DNA of 64,000 nt from positions 1 to 64,000 of the forward strand of contig JACAAY010000008.1 of assembly GCA_013377095.1 (NCBI GenBank). The letters are read 5' to 3'. The DNA is from Desulfuromonadales bacterium (GTDB taxonomy: Bacteria > Desulfobacterota > Desulfuromonadia > Geobacterales > Pseudopelobacteraceae). This document shows positions 54,573-62,950 of the stretch, one piece after another. Each line of letters starts with the position of its first letter. The stretch's first letter is position 1. The translations under genes were made by a program, and so were the position numbers. The notes under the pieces were generated by a model. The model was given only the letters and a program-made list of their open reading frames with translations. It did no database searches and had not been told where the DNA came from.

Positions 54573-56804
54573 ATGATTCCCGCGTCCCCCGTCATTATCG
54601 AAGTCGCCGTGCCGCTCCCCATGGAAAAAACCTTCCATTACCTGGTCCCTGACACCCTGACTCAGCAGGCTCAACCGGGCAAACGGGTATTCGTGCCCTT
54701 TGGCGGCCGCAAACTTACCGGCTATGTACTGGCCTTAGCCCAAAGTGCTGACACTTCGAAACTGAAAGAGATCATCTCCGTGCTCGACGACGATCCGCTC
54801 TGGACCGATAGCGAGCTGGAGTTTTTTCGTTGGGTGGCCTCCTATTACCTGCACCCCCTGGGTGAGGTGCTCAAAACTGCACTGCCGGCCGGCATCAACC
54901 TGCAGACCGGCAAGGGTTCGGACGGGACCATCAGCGGTGGGCAAAAGATCCGCTTTGAAGCGGTGTACCTGGCAGGAGATGGCGCTGCTCCAATGCGCGC
55001 CCTGGGCGCCAAAGCGGTTGAGGTTCTGGAATTGATCAGAAGTGAGGGTGAAGTGCCCGCGGCACTGTTGCGCAAACGCTTCGGCGCCTGCGCGCCGCAG
55101 CTGAAACGACTGACCGGACTGGGACTGCTGAAAAAACAGGAACGCGAAATCTTCCGCGACCCCTTCCGGGAGGAAACCGTTGAACGCGACACTCCCCGGC
55201 AACTCAACCTGCACCAGCAGACAGCACTGGAGACACTGCTGACGTGCCTGGACAAGCGCGAGTTTGCCCCCTATCTGCTGCATGGCGTCACCGGCAGCGG
55301 CAAGACTGAGGTCTATCTGCAGGCCATCGACCGAGCACTACACAGGGGGATGAACGCCCTGGTGCTGGTGCCGGAAATATCCCTGACCCCACAATTGGTG
55401 CACCGTTTCCGGGCCCGCTTCGACGACGGCATAGCCATCCTGCACAGCGGACTGTCCGACGGCGAGCGCTACGACGAATGGCGACGCATCCGGCGCGGCC
55501 TGGCGCGCATCGTGATCGGCGCCCGTTCGGCCATCTTTGCTCCGCTGGAAAACATCGGCATCATTGTCGTGGATGAAGAGCACGAAGCCTCCTTCAAACA
55601 GGCCGACGGGCTGCGCTACAACGCCCGCGATCTGTCGCTGGTCAGGGGGCGAATGGAGCAGGCGCTGGTCGTTTTGGGCTCGGCCACCCCTCTGATCACC
55701 AGCCTGTATGCCGTGGAGCAGGGCAGACTGGGACTGCTCTCCCTACCGGAGCGGGTGCGTGGCATTCCCATGCCAACCGTGGAAACCGTTGCCATGCAGG
55801 GGATTAAGAGCACCATCTCGCCCCGGCTGCACCGGGCGCTGGAGGAGACCCTGGCCAGCAAGGGGCAGGTGATCATCTTCCTCAATCGGCGCGGTTATGC
55901 CACCTTCCTGGTCTGTGCTGAGTGCAGCCAGCCGTTGACCTGCCCCAACTGCACGGTTACCCTCACCTATCACCGCAGCCGCGGCCAGAGCGTCTGCCAT
56001 TATTGCGACTACACCGTCCCCGCACCTGGCACCTGCCCCTCCTGCGGTTGCCCGGAGCTGAAGGAACTGGGCGCCGGCACCGAGCGGGTCGAGCATGACC
56101 TGCGCGAACTGCTGCCGCAGGCGAGAATCGTCCGCATGGACAGCGACACCACCTCCGGACGGGGCAGCCACGCCCGGCTGCTGAACCACATGGCCGATGG
56201 AAGTGCCGATATCCTGATCGGCACCCAGATGATCACCAAAGGGCATGATTTTCCCGGTGTCACCCTGGTGGGGGTGGTCAACGGTGAGGCCAGCCTGCAC
56301 ATGCCCGACTTCAGAAGCGCCGAGCGCACCTTTCAACTGCTCTCCCAGGTCTTTGGCCGGGCCGGGCGAGGCGACACCCCCGGACGGGTGCTCCTGCAGG
56401 CGCTCGACCCGAGCCACTACGCTATCCAGTGCGCCATCAATCATGACAGCACTGACTTTTATCGACAGGAACTGGAGTTCAGACGCGAGGCCGGCTACCC
56501 CCCCTTTGCCTACCTGGCGGTTCTGGCCCTTTCCGGAACGTCCGAGCAGACGGTGGAGCAACGCGCAAACACCACCGCCAACCTGCTGATGCAGATCAAA
56601 CATGAGCTGGCCCTGCGTGTGGAGTTGCTCGGCCCGGCACCCTCCCCGCTCTACCGCCTGCGCGGACGCTTCCGGCGCCGGATCCTGCTCAAATCTGCCT
56701 CCCGCGCCGACCTGCGTAGGTTGATCGCCGTCTGGTTGAGCCGCCGGGAACCAGGCACAACCGTTCGCGAGTTCATCGACATCGATCCGGTTGACATGAT
56801 GTGA
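54573..56804 (+). CDS. priA: primosomal protein N' (replication restart helicase)
   Basis: This 743-residue 3'-5' helicase restarts collapsed forks. The N-terminal DNA-binding domain (VIIEVAVPLPMEKTFHYLVP, GKRVFVPFGGRKLTGYVL) is followed by helicase motifs Walker A GVTGSGKTEVYL, DEEHEASFKQ, GSATPLI, a zinc-binding region with eight cysteines (CAECSQPLTCPNC, CHYCDYTVPAPGTCPSCGC), GTERVEHDLRELLPQARIVR, ILIGTQMITKGHDFPGVTLV and FGRAGRGDTPGRVLLQ. The ATG at 54573 is chosen by homology to the PriA N-terminus; the ribosome binding site is weak. The gene ends before a bidirectional terminator. Confidence 0.97.
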   Translation: MIPASPVIIEVAVPLPMEKTFHYLVPDTLTQQAQPGKRVFVPFGGRKLTGYVLALAQSADTSKLKEIISVLDDDPLWTDSELEFFRWVASYYLHPLGEVLKTALPAGINLQTGKGSDGTISGGQKIRFEAVYLAGDGAAPMRALGAKAVEVLELIRSEGEVPAALLRKRFGACAPQLKRLTGLGLLKKQEREIFRDPFREETVERDTPRQLNLHQQTALETLLTCLDKREFAPYLLHGVTGSGKTEVYLQAIDRALHRGMNALVLVPEISLTPQLVHRFRARFDDGIAILHSGLSDGERYDEWRRIRRGLARIVIGARSAIFAPLENIGIIVVDEEHEASFKQADGLRYNARDLSLVRGRMEQALVVLGSATPLITSLYAVEQGRLGLLSLPERVRGIPMPTVETVAMQGIKSTISPRLHRALEETLASKGQVIIFLNRRGYATFLVCAECSQPLTCPNCTVTLTYHRSRGQSVCHYCDYTVPAPGTCPSCGCPELKELGAGTERVEHDLRELLPQARIVRMDSDTTSGRGSHARLLNHMADGSADILIGTQMITKGHDFPGVTLVGVVNGEASLHMPDFRSAERTFQLLSQVFGRAGRGDTPGRVLLQALDPSHYAIQCAINHDSTDFYRQELEFRREAGYPPFAYLAVLALSGTSEQTVEQRANTTANLLMQIKHELALRVELLGPAPSPLYRLRGRFRRRILLKSASRADLRRLIAVWLSRREPGTTVREFIDIDPVDMM

Positions 56805-56825
56805 GCTGATTGCCCTGTCGAACGC

Positions 56826-56861
56826 AAAAAAAGGCCCCAAAACGGGGCCTTTTTTTTGTTG
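56826..56861. terminator. bidirectional Rho-independent terminator
   Basis: AAAAAAAGGCCCCAAAACGGGGCCTTTTTTTT is a perfect GGCCCC/GGGGCC hairpin with A- and T-runs, lying between the convergent priA and FN3/heme protein genes, and can stop transcription from both. Confidence 0.95.
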
Positions 56862-56873
56862 ATGTCTATGAAC

Positions 56874-58640
56874 CTACATGGATGCAGCAATGGCAGCAAT
56901 CTGAGCGTCAGACAAGGGAGTTGAACCTGTCGCACGGAACTGACTCATGGCACCGAAGCTTGCAATAGCCGACGAGACCTGGGCTGCTGTCCTGGGCCCA
57001 AGATTGCCGTGACAACTAAAGCAGTACTGGGTGTAGAGTGCTGCTCCATTGATGGCCGGTGCAGAAGTGGATGCCGTTGCCTGGGCCGATGCTACACTCT
57101 CTCCGGCACTGTTCACCGCCGTCACGATGTAAAAGTATGCGGTGCCGGCCACAAGACCGGTCTGCAGATAGGGGCTGGTGGCATTAGTGATCTTGGCGCC
57201 GTTTGTCTTTGTCACTCCTGTGGCAGTCGCGTAATAGATGTTATAGGACGTTGCACCGGATACCGCAGACCAGGTGAGAGTTACCTGGTTGGCGCCGCCA
57301 ACAGCAGTGACGCCGGTCGGAGCCGCGGGTACGGTCGGGCTGGGAACAACAGCCAGGGTGGTGGCGGCAACCTGGGTGGAAGCCGTACTTTCGCCAACAC
57401 TGTTGACCGCGGTAACAATGTAGAAATAGGTGGTGCTGGCCGTTAAACCAGCCTGAACAGCGGGAGAGGTGGCATTGCTGATCTTTGTGCCGTTGGTTTT
57501 GGTAACACCAGTTGTAGTTGAATAATACACGTTGTAGGACGTGGCACCGGAAACAGCTGCCCAGGAGAGCGTGACCTGGTTGGTTCCACCAGTGGCAAGC
57601 ACATTTGTCGGCGCAGCAGGAGCAGTTGGAACAGGTTGCGCGGCAGCGGTGGTAGCAGAGGCCTCCGGCGAGGCGGCGCTCTCTCCGACGCTATTCACGC
57701 CAGTTACCATGTAATAGTAGGTGGTTCCGGCTGCCAGGCCTGTATGGACATACGGGCTCACAGCGTTTGCTATTTTTGTCCCGGTTGTTTTTGACACGCC
57801 GGGGCTGGTTGCATAGTACAGGTTATACGATGTTGCGCCGGTGACGGCGCTCCAGGTGAGGGTTACCTGACCCGAACCGCCAACCGCGGCCACGGTGGCA
57901 GGGGCAACGGGCGCAACAGTAACCGAGGGCATATTGCCTACCGAGAATGAACAGTTGGCGATATTGGTTACGCTACCGGTGCAAATAACCGCGCTGGATT
58001 GTGCGTTCTGAATCGTGAATACGCCACCCGAAAGGGTAATTGTCACCTTGTCGAACATGCCGTCCAAACCCTGATGATTGGCGCTAAAGGGCGATGAAAC
58101 CGGATTGGTCTGCTCCGCACCATACAGCGCCAGAAGCGGTTGCAGCTTTTGCTGAACAGTTGCAACCGTTGACGAAAGATTGGAACCGACTTTCTGGAGT
58201 ATGGCCGGATCCGCGCTATCATACACCGTTGCGGGATCATCAACCCCGGCTGCTCCGGCGACAATGATATCGGAGAGGGGGTTGGTGTTGGCTATGCCAG
58301 TTCCACCGGCATAGGAGTGAAGCTTGTAAACCGTTCCGCCGGAGGTGCCATTTGCCTGCAGCACAAAGGGCGCTTTCATATCGGTGACGTCAAAGGCAAA
58401 TGATCCGTCACTTCCAATAACAGCGGTTTTCAGCTTTGAGGGACTAGAAGAATCTTTAATACTCACCGATCCGGACAATGGCGCCCCGGCAGCGGCGGTT
58501 CCACTCACGACCTGGGATGACAGTCCTCCTGCCACAACCCCACCTGACGACCCGCCGCCGCACCCGGCAAGCGCAAGGCCAATAATCATCATGGACAGCA
58601 TGGCAATGGTGGAACCCACGCATTTCATGATCTTTTTCAT
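56874..58640 (-). CDS. lipoprotein with three fibronectin type III repeats and a C-terminal monoheme cytochrome c domain
   Basis: This 588-residue protein has a lipoprotein signal with lipobox (LALAGCGGGSSG), an N-terminal domain of unknown type (about 35-245), three FN3 repeats of about 98 residues (each with QVTLTWSAVSGATSYN and a later VNSVGES), and a C-terminal cytochrome c-like domain with one heme site CFSCHGNLG and a nearby Met (GAMSQF). It is likely anchored in the outer membrane and may act in electron transfer or attachment. The ATG at 58640 follows AAGGGGACA. Its long leader carries a promoter and two tandem riboswitches, so expression is likely controlled by a cyclic dinucleotide. 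Confidence 0.9.
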   Translation of the reverse strand: MKKIMKCVGSTIAMLSMMIIGLALAGCGGGSSGGVVAGGLSSQVVSGTAAAGAPLSGSVSIKDSSSPSKLKTAVIGSDGSFAFDVTDMKAPFVLQANGTSGGTVYKLHSYAGGTGIANTNPLSDIIVAGAAGVDDPATVYDSADPAILQKVGSNLSSTVATVQQKLQPLLALYGAEQTNPVSSPFSANHQGLDGMFDKVTITLSGGVFTIQNAQSSAVICTGSVTNIANCSFSVGNMPSVTVAPVAPATVAAVGGSGQVTLTWSAVTGATSYNLYYATSPGVSKTTGTKIANAVSPYVHTGLAAGTTYYYMVTGVNSVGESAASPEASATTAAAQPVPTAPAAPTNVLATGGTNQVTLSWAAVSGATSYNVYYSTTTGVTKTNGTKISNATSPAVQAGLTASTTYFYIVTAVNSVGESTASTQVAATTLAVVPSPTVPAAPTGVTAVGGANQVTLTWSAVSGATSYNIYYATATGVTKTNGAKITNATSPYLQTGLVAGTAYFYIVTAVNSAGESVASAQATASTSAPAINGAALYTQYCFSCHGNLGPRTAAQVSSAIASFGAMSQFRATGSTPLSDAQIAAIAASM

Positions 58641-58841
58641 TGATGTCCCCTTGGGTTCACGATTCACTATTGTGTTGCAACCGGCCTCGGCACTGTATTC
58701 GTTCATTCTTGCTCCTTGTAAACCGGACAGGCATGCGCCCTGTCCCGGTTGTTGCGCGTTTCATCTGCCATGGCCCATCATGGAATGATTCGCGTCCGCG
58801 TTCACGTTTATCAGATTTCGGTATCGTCCGGAGCTGGGCAC

Positions 58842-58949
58842 AAAAAAACCGGATACCGAATATCTCGTGATATTTCGGCAACCCGGCTGTCTGCGTGAGA
58901 CCCTGTAGGCTTTCCGCCCCATCCTCGCGGATGGTTAAGTATTATCGTG
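58842..58949 (-). promoter_or_regulatory. GEMM-type cyclic dinucleotide riboswitch, gene-proximal copy, with terminator
   Basis: On the minus strand the aptamer reads CACGATAATACTTAACC, ATCCGCGAGGATGG, GGCGGAAAGCC, ACAGGGTC and AGCCGGGTTGCCGA, which matches the GEMM-I layout (P2 capped by a GNRA-like loop, AAAGCC receptor and a 3' GGGTTNCCG). Relative to the classic form, the base equivalent to G21 is C and its partner in CGNAAAG is G, a compensatory change. The base equivalent to position 20 reads A. The 3' strand CCGGGTTGCCGAAATATC also forms a terminator (58849-58886) with GATATTCGG-TATCCGG and seven T. Confidence 0.82.
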
Positions 58950-59067
58950 TACCACCACCTGTTTTTACCGTACGCTGCTGTTCAGGCATACGATCAAACC
59001 GTTGCGACCTTCACCTGTGCCGCATTCGCTAGAGTTGCAGCCACCTCCTCTCACAAATCCTGTTTGC

Positions 59068-59186
59068 AAAAAAGCCGGGTTACCCCAATATCATCAGTTT
59101 GATATTTCGGCAACCCGGCTGTCTCAGTAAGACCCTTGGCTTTCCGCCCTACCCTCACGGATAGTTTAGCGTTTTCGTTTATCTGT
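59068..59186 (-). promoter_or_regulatory. GEMM-type cyclic dinucleotide riboswitch, promoter-proximal copy, with terminator
   Basis: On the minus strand the aptamer reads AAACGAAAACGCTAAAC, TATCCGTGAGGGTAGG, GGCGGAAAGCC, AAGGGTCTTAC and AGCCGGGTTGCCGA. The base equivalent to position 20 reads G here, not A as in the proximal copy, while the C21/G44-type pair is the same. The strand GCCGGGTTGCC also pairs with GGTAACCCGGC followed by TTTTTT to form a terminator (59068-59120). Confidence 0.82.
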
Positions 59187-59216
59187 TTTTAAAAATTGTT
59201 TACCGTATGAGTTAAG

Positions 59217-59245
59217 ATCATAAACGGCGAAAAAAATTAAATCAA
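59217..59245 (-). promoter_or_regulatory. sigma-70 type promoter for the riboswitch-lipoprotein transcript
   Basis: On the minus strand TTGATT (59245-59240) and TATGAT (59222-59217) are separated by 17 bases, a near-consensus promoter. Transcription would start about 20 bases before the first riboswitch and run through both to the lipoprotein gene. Confidence 0.75.
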
Positions 59246-59505
59246 GGCAAAAAATCACACGCATAAAAACAGGAGCTGACACCACTGCACTTCCGTGCAG
59301 GATCTTGATCTGCCCGCTGCAACGGCAAGAGCAGCCACCTGGGGAACCCCAGATGGGCCCAAGGGCATCTCCACCGATGAAATTTCAAGCACGTCCTCTG
59401 ACATCAATATTCCGGCACATCGCGGTTGTTGCCCACCCTGAAATCATCTGGTATATATCATTCCGGGACAAATGATGCATCAGACCGTCCGAATGGGGAC
59501 ATTCA

Positions 59506-60246
59506 ATGATCCGGTTTACCGGCGTGCATAAATGGTTCAGAAAACTGCACGTGCTTAACGACATAACCCTGCACGTCCAACCTGGCGAGGTTCTGGTGGT
59601 TTGTGGCCCTTCCGGTTCGGGCAAATCGACACTGATCCGCACCATCAACCGACTGGAGCCCATCGACCAGGGTCGCCTGGTGGTAGACGGCATGGATCTC
59701 TCCGATAGAAAGACCGATCTCAACAAGCTACGGGCCGAGACAGGCTTCGTATTTCAGCAATTCAATCTCTATCCCCATCTGAAGGTTATCAACAACATCA
59801 CCCTGGCACCGATCAAGATCCGGCGTACATCCCGAACAGAAGCCGAGGCACAGGCCATGGTCCTTTTGGAGCGGGTCGGACTGACCGATAAGCGCGACGC
59901 CTATCCGGCGCAGCTTTCCGGAGGACAACAGCAACGGGTGGCCATTGCCCGCGCACTGGCCATGAAGCCCAGGATCATGCTGTTCGACGAGCCCACCTCG
60001 GCCCTGGACCCGGAAATGATCGGTGAGGTGCTGGCGGTCATGAAAGATTTGGCAAAAAGCGGAATGACCATGGTCGTGGTAACCCACGAAATGGGTTTTG
60101 CCCGCGAAGTTGCCCACCGGGTGACGTTCATGGATTGCGGCATGATCCTGGAAACGGCTTCGCCCAACGACTTCTTTTCCAGGCCGCAGCATGAGCGGGC
60201 GCAGCAGTTCCTGCGTCAGTTGCTCACACCCATGAACTGCCAATAA
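59506..60246 (+). CDS. polar amino acid ABC transporter ATP-binding protein (GlnQ/GltL type)
   Basis: This 246-residue ATPase powers uptake of a polar amino acid. It has Walker [16 protein letters not shown], the Q-loop [10 protein letters not shown], the ABC signature [15 protein letters not shown], Walker [16 protein letters not shown] and the switch His in [21 protein letters not shown] precedes the ATG. It is the first gene of a four-gene importer; unlike many glt operons, the ATPase gene comes before the binding protein. Confidence 0.95.
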   Translation: MIRFTGVHKWFRKLHVLNDITLHVQPGEVLVVCGPSGSGKSTLIRTINRLEPIDQGRLVVDGMDLSDRKTDLNKLRAETGFVFQQFNLYPHLKVINNITLAPIKIRRTSRTEAEAQAMVLLERVGLTDKRDAYPAQLSGGQQQRVAIARALAMKPRIMLFDEPTSALDPEMIGEVLAVMKDLAKSGMTMVVVTHEMGFAREVAHRVTFMDCGMILETASPNDFFSRPQHERAQQFLRQLLTPMNCQ

Positions 60247-60330
60247 CCCTGAATCCATGAACCGGTCGGACAGTCACCTCGGCAGGCGCTTTTTAATCAG
60301 CACACGTAACTGATGACAAGGAGGAATACG

Positions 60331-61149
60331 ATGAAAAAACTTGGAATGCTGCTGTTCGTGGTCGCCTCGCTGGCAATGGTTTTCACAAGGGTTGTTCTGG
60401 CCGCCGACTCGTTGGCGGAGATCAAAAAGAAGGGGGTCATCGTGGCGGGAGTGAAAGATTCAACCCCTCCTTTCGGCTACATTGATGAGAAAAGCCGCCA
60501 ACTGGTCGGTTACGATATCGATATCGTCAATGCCATTGCAAAAAAGCTGGGTGTCAGGGTAGAGCTCAAAACCGTAACCTCGGCCAGCCGTATGCCGCAG
60601 CTCCAGGAAGGACACATCGACATCATTGCCGCCACAATGACAAAGAATGCCGAGCGGGCCAAGGTGATCGACTTCAGCCACGCCTATTTCCTGACCGGCC
60701 AGAAATTCATCACCCGCAAAGGGAGTGTCAAAAACCTCAAGGATCTGGAAGGCAAAAGGATCGGCACCGCCAAGGGTTCCACCTCGGAACAGAATGTGAA
60801 GAAAGCCATCCCTACGGCCACTGTGCTCTCCTTTGACGACTATCCCCAGGCGCTCCTGGCCCTGCAGCAGGGCAAGGTACAAGCGGTAACCACTGATGAG
60901 GCCATCCTGGCCGGCATTCTCTCCAAAACCCCCAACAAGGCTCAGTTCGAGATCCCCAACCTGCAGATTTCCGACGAGCCTTACGGGCTCGGTATGCGCA
61001 AGGGTGACAAGAACCTGGTTTCCCTGGTCAACAAAACCTTGCTGGAACTGGAACAGAGTGGTGAGGCCGCCAGGATTTTCTCCAAGTGGTTCGGCCCCAC
61101 AACCCAATTCCACCTGCAGAGAACCTTCAAGATCACGGCAGCCAAGTAA
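60331..61149 (+). CDS. amino acid ABC transporter substrate-binding protein (family 3)
   Basis: This 272-residue periplasmic binding protein has a signal peptide (MKKLGMLLFVVASLAMVFT, cut near VLAA), then the family 3 pattern IKKKGVIVAGVKDSTPPFGY, QLVGYDIDIVNAIAKKLGV, IDIIAATMTKNAERAKVIDF, and GKRIGTAKGSTSEQNV. It resembles glutamate/aspartate or PEB1-type binders; an Arg/Asp pair for alpha-amino and carboxyl groups is expected, but the exact ligand is not clear. The start at 60331 follows AAGGAGGAA. Confidence 0.95.
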   Translation: MKKLGMLLFVVASLAMVFTRVVLAADSLAEIKKKGVIVAGVKDSTPPFGYIDEKSRQLVGYDIDIVNAIAKKLGVRVELKTVTSASRMPQLQEGHIDIIAATMTKNAERAKVIDFSHAYFLTGQKFITRKGSVKNLKDLEGKRIGTAKGSTSEQNVKKAIPTATVLSFDDYPQALLALQQGKVQAVTTDEAILAGILSKTPNKAQFEIPNLQISDEPYGLGMRKGDKNLVSLVNKTLLELEQSGEAARIFSKWFGPTTQFHLQRTFKITAAK

Positions 61150-61227
61150 CCGCGTGTGGCAGGGACGCCCTGTTGGGCGCCCCCATCCGGGTCGATACCC
61201 AGGCCCCTGCTTTCCGGATAGTTTTCT

Positions 61228-61935
61228 ATGCTCAACTACCATTTCGACTGGTCCATCATCCTCTCCGGCACCTACTTTAACTGGCTGGTCGCCGGTTTCA
61301 AAGTTACGCTTCAGCTCTCTGCCATCTCGATTGTTTTGTCCTTTCTGCTGGGGATGCTGGTGGCAGTGATGCGCATGAGCCATAACCGTCCGGTGCGCTG
61401 GTGCGCACATGCCTACCTGGAGTTTTTCCGCAACACTCCGCTGCTGGTACAGATCTTTTTCTGGTACTTCGGATCCTACAAAATCCTGCCGACGGTCATC
61501 AATGACTGGCTGAATGAAACCGGCTTCGAATTCGGCTCAGCCGTGATCGCTCTTTCCATCTACACCTCTGCGTTTATTGCCGAGGATCTCCGTTCCGGCG
61601 TGCTCTCCATCCCCAGGGAGCAGATGGAGGCGGCCCGCAGCGCCGGTTTTTCCTATCTGCGTTCCATGCAGTACATCATCCTGCCCCAGGCGGTGCGGAT
61701 CACCATTCCCCCCCTGGTCAACCAGTTCCTCAATCTGACCAAAAATTCATCCCTGGCCATGACCATCGGTGTCATGGAGTTGACCTACCAGGCCCGCCAA
61801 GTGGAGAGCTACACCTTCAAGGGTTTTGAAGCATTCACTGCGGCAACGGCTGTCTATGTGGCGCTTTCGCTGTTCATCACCCTGTTGGTGAACGTTTACA
61901 ACCAGAAGGTGCTCAACATCCATAAAGCGGCCTGA
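61228..61935 (+). CDS. amino acid ABC transporter permease
   Basis: This 235-residue HisM-type permease has about five transmembrane helices and the EAA loop ISIYTSAFIAEDLRSGVLSI then PREQMEAARSAGFSYLRSMQ, which contacts the ATPase. An early FFRNTPLLVQIFFWYFG is the typical first cytoplasmic-face segment. It precedes the second permease gene by one base, so the two are translated together to form a heterodimer. Confidence 0.95.
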   Translation: MLNYHFDWSIILSGTYFNWLVAGFKVTLQLSAISIVLSFLLGMLVAVMRMSHNRPVRWCAHAYLEFFRNTPLLVQIFFWYFGSYKILPTVINDWLNETGFEFGSAVIALSIYTSAFIAEDLRSGVLSIPREQMEAARSAGFSYLRSMQYIILPQAVRITIPPLVNQFLNLTKNSSLAMTIGVMELTYQARQVESYTFKGFEAFTAATAVYVALSLFITLLVNVYNQKVLNIHKAA

Positions 61936-61936
61936 G

Positions 61937-62635
61937 ATGGAACCTTTTTTCAACCTGTCGGTCATCAGCGACAACTTCATCTACTTCATGATCGGCCGTT
62001 TTCCGGATGGCCCCCTGGGCGGACTGGGGCTGACACTGTACCTGGCAATCGTCTCCTGCATCCTCTCCCTCTTCGGCGGACTGTTTCTGGGCTTGCTGAG
62101 TATCGTTCGACCCCCCTGGGTACGTTACCCCGCCTTTATCGTCATCAACCTGTTGCGGGGCATGCCGCTCCTGATGGTTATTTTCTGGATGTATTTCCTG
62201 CTGCCGGCACTGTTCGGCAAGGTTCCCGAAAGTGAGACAGTCATCATGGCACTGACTCTGTTCGCCTCGGCCTACATGTCCCGTATCGTTGTGGCCGGCA
62301 TCGAAGGCATTCCCCGGGGGCAGACCGAAGCAGCCATTTCCACCGGACTGAAACCCTGGCAGGCCATGCTGTATGTCGTACTCCCCCAAGGGCTACGCAA
62401 CATGATACCTTCGTTTGTCAACCAGTTCGTATCGCTGATCAAGGACACCTCGCTGGCTTTCATCGTCGGCGTTTCAGAACTGACCCATGTTGCCACCCAG
62501 ATCAACAACCGTACCATGGCCTTCCCGACCGAGATATTCGTCTTCATCGCTGTTGTTTACTTCATCATCTGCTTCACCTTTACTTCACTCTCACGCTGGC
62601 TGGAGCAGCGACTGGCCTGGAGCAAATCCGTCTGA
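61937..62635 (+). CDS. amino acid ABC transporter permease
   Basis: This 232-residue HisM-type permease has VINLLRGMPLLMVIFWMYFL and the EAA loop ALTLFASAYMSRIVVAGIEG then IPRGQTEAAISTGLKPWQAM. It is the partner of the preceding permease in the importer. It starts one base after that gene ends. The operon appears to end here; no clear terminator was seen in the following 300 bases. Confidence 0.95.
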   Translation: MEPFFNLSVISDNFIYFMIGRFPDGPLGGLGLTLYLAIVSCILSLFGGLFLGLLSIVRPPWVRYPAFIVINLLRGMPLLMVIFWMYFLLPALFGKVPESETVIMALTLFASAYMSRIVVAGIEGIPRGQTEAAISTGLKPWQAMLYVVLPQGLRNMIPSFVNQFVSLIKDTSLAFIVGVSELTHVATQINNRTMAFPTEIFVFIAVVYFIICFTFTSLSRWLEQRLAWSKSV

Positions 62636-62950
62636 GCGTCACACCGCCACCATTAACCGGACAGCAAACCGCTGCTCTGCGTCTGGCCGCACCACGGTTA
62701 TCCGCTGTCAAACCGGTGAAAATCATCCGCACGAAGCCGGTTGAGATGCTATGAACGAGTGGATATGCACAGCTTTTTTACTGCGAAGCTTTTTTTGCTT
62801 GCCTGTGCGTAAAGGAGACGCTATCTTTTCAGACAATTTTAGTCCGATTTGTCGCATTGAAGTACAATTGACTTTCAACAGACTAACCTCGCCCGGCAGG
62901 AATTGATACAATCTCAACCCGTACCATGAACAATCACCCATGGAGCCTGA
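62636..62950. other. intergenic region before the ABC exporter
   Basis: No gene or clear structure is seen in these 315 bases. The AT-rich segment around 62850-62890 is a likely place for the exporter promoter. Confidence 0.4.

Larger units (their letters stand above)
58641..59505. other. long regulatory intergenic region
   Basis: Eight hundred bases without a gene separate the divergent FN3/heme lipoprotein and the ABC importer. From the lipoprotein side it contains a leader of about 200 bases, two tandem riboswitch-terminator units and a promoter. The last 240 bases, before 59506, show GC-rich stretches without a recognised motif and should include the importer promoter. Confidence 0.7.
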
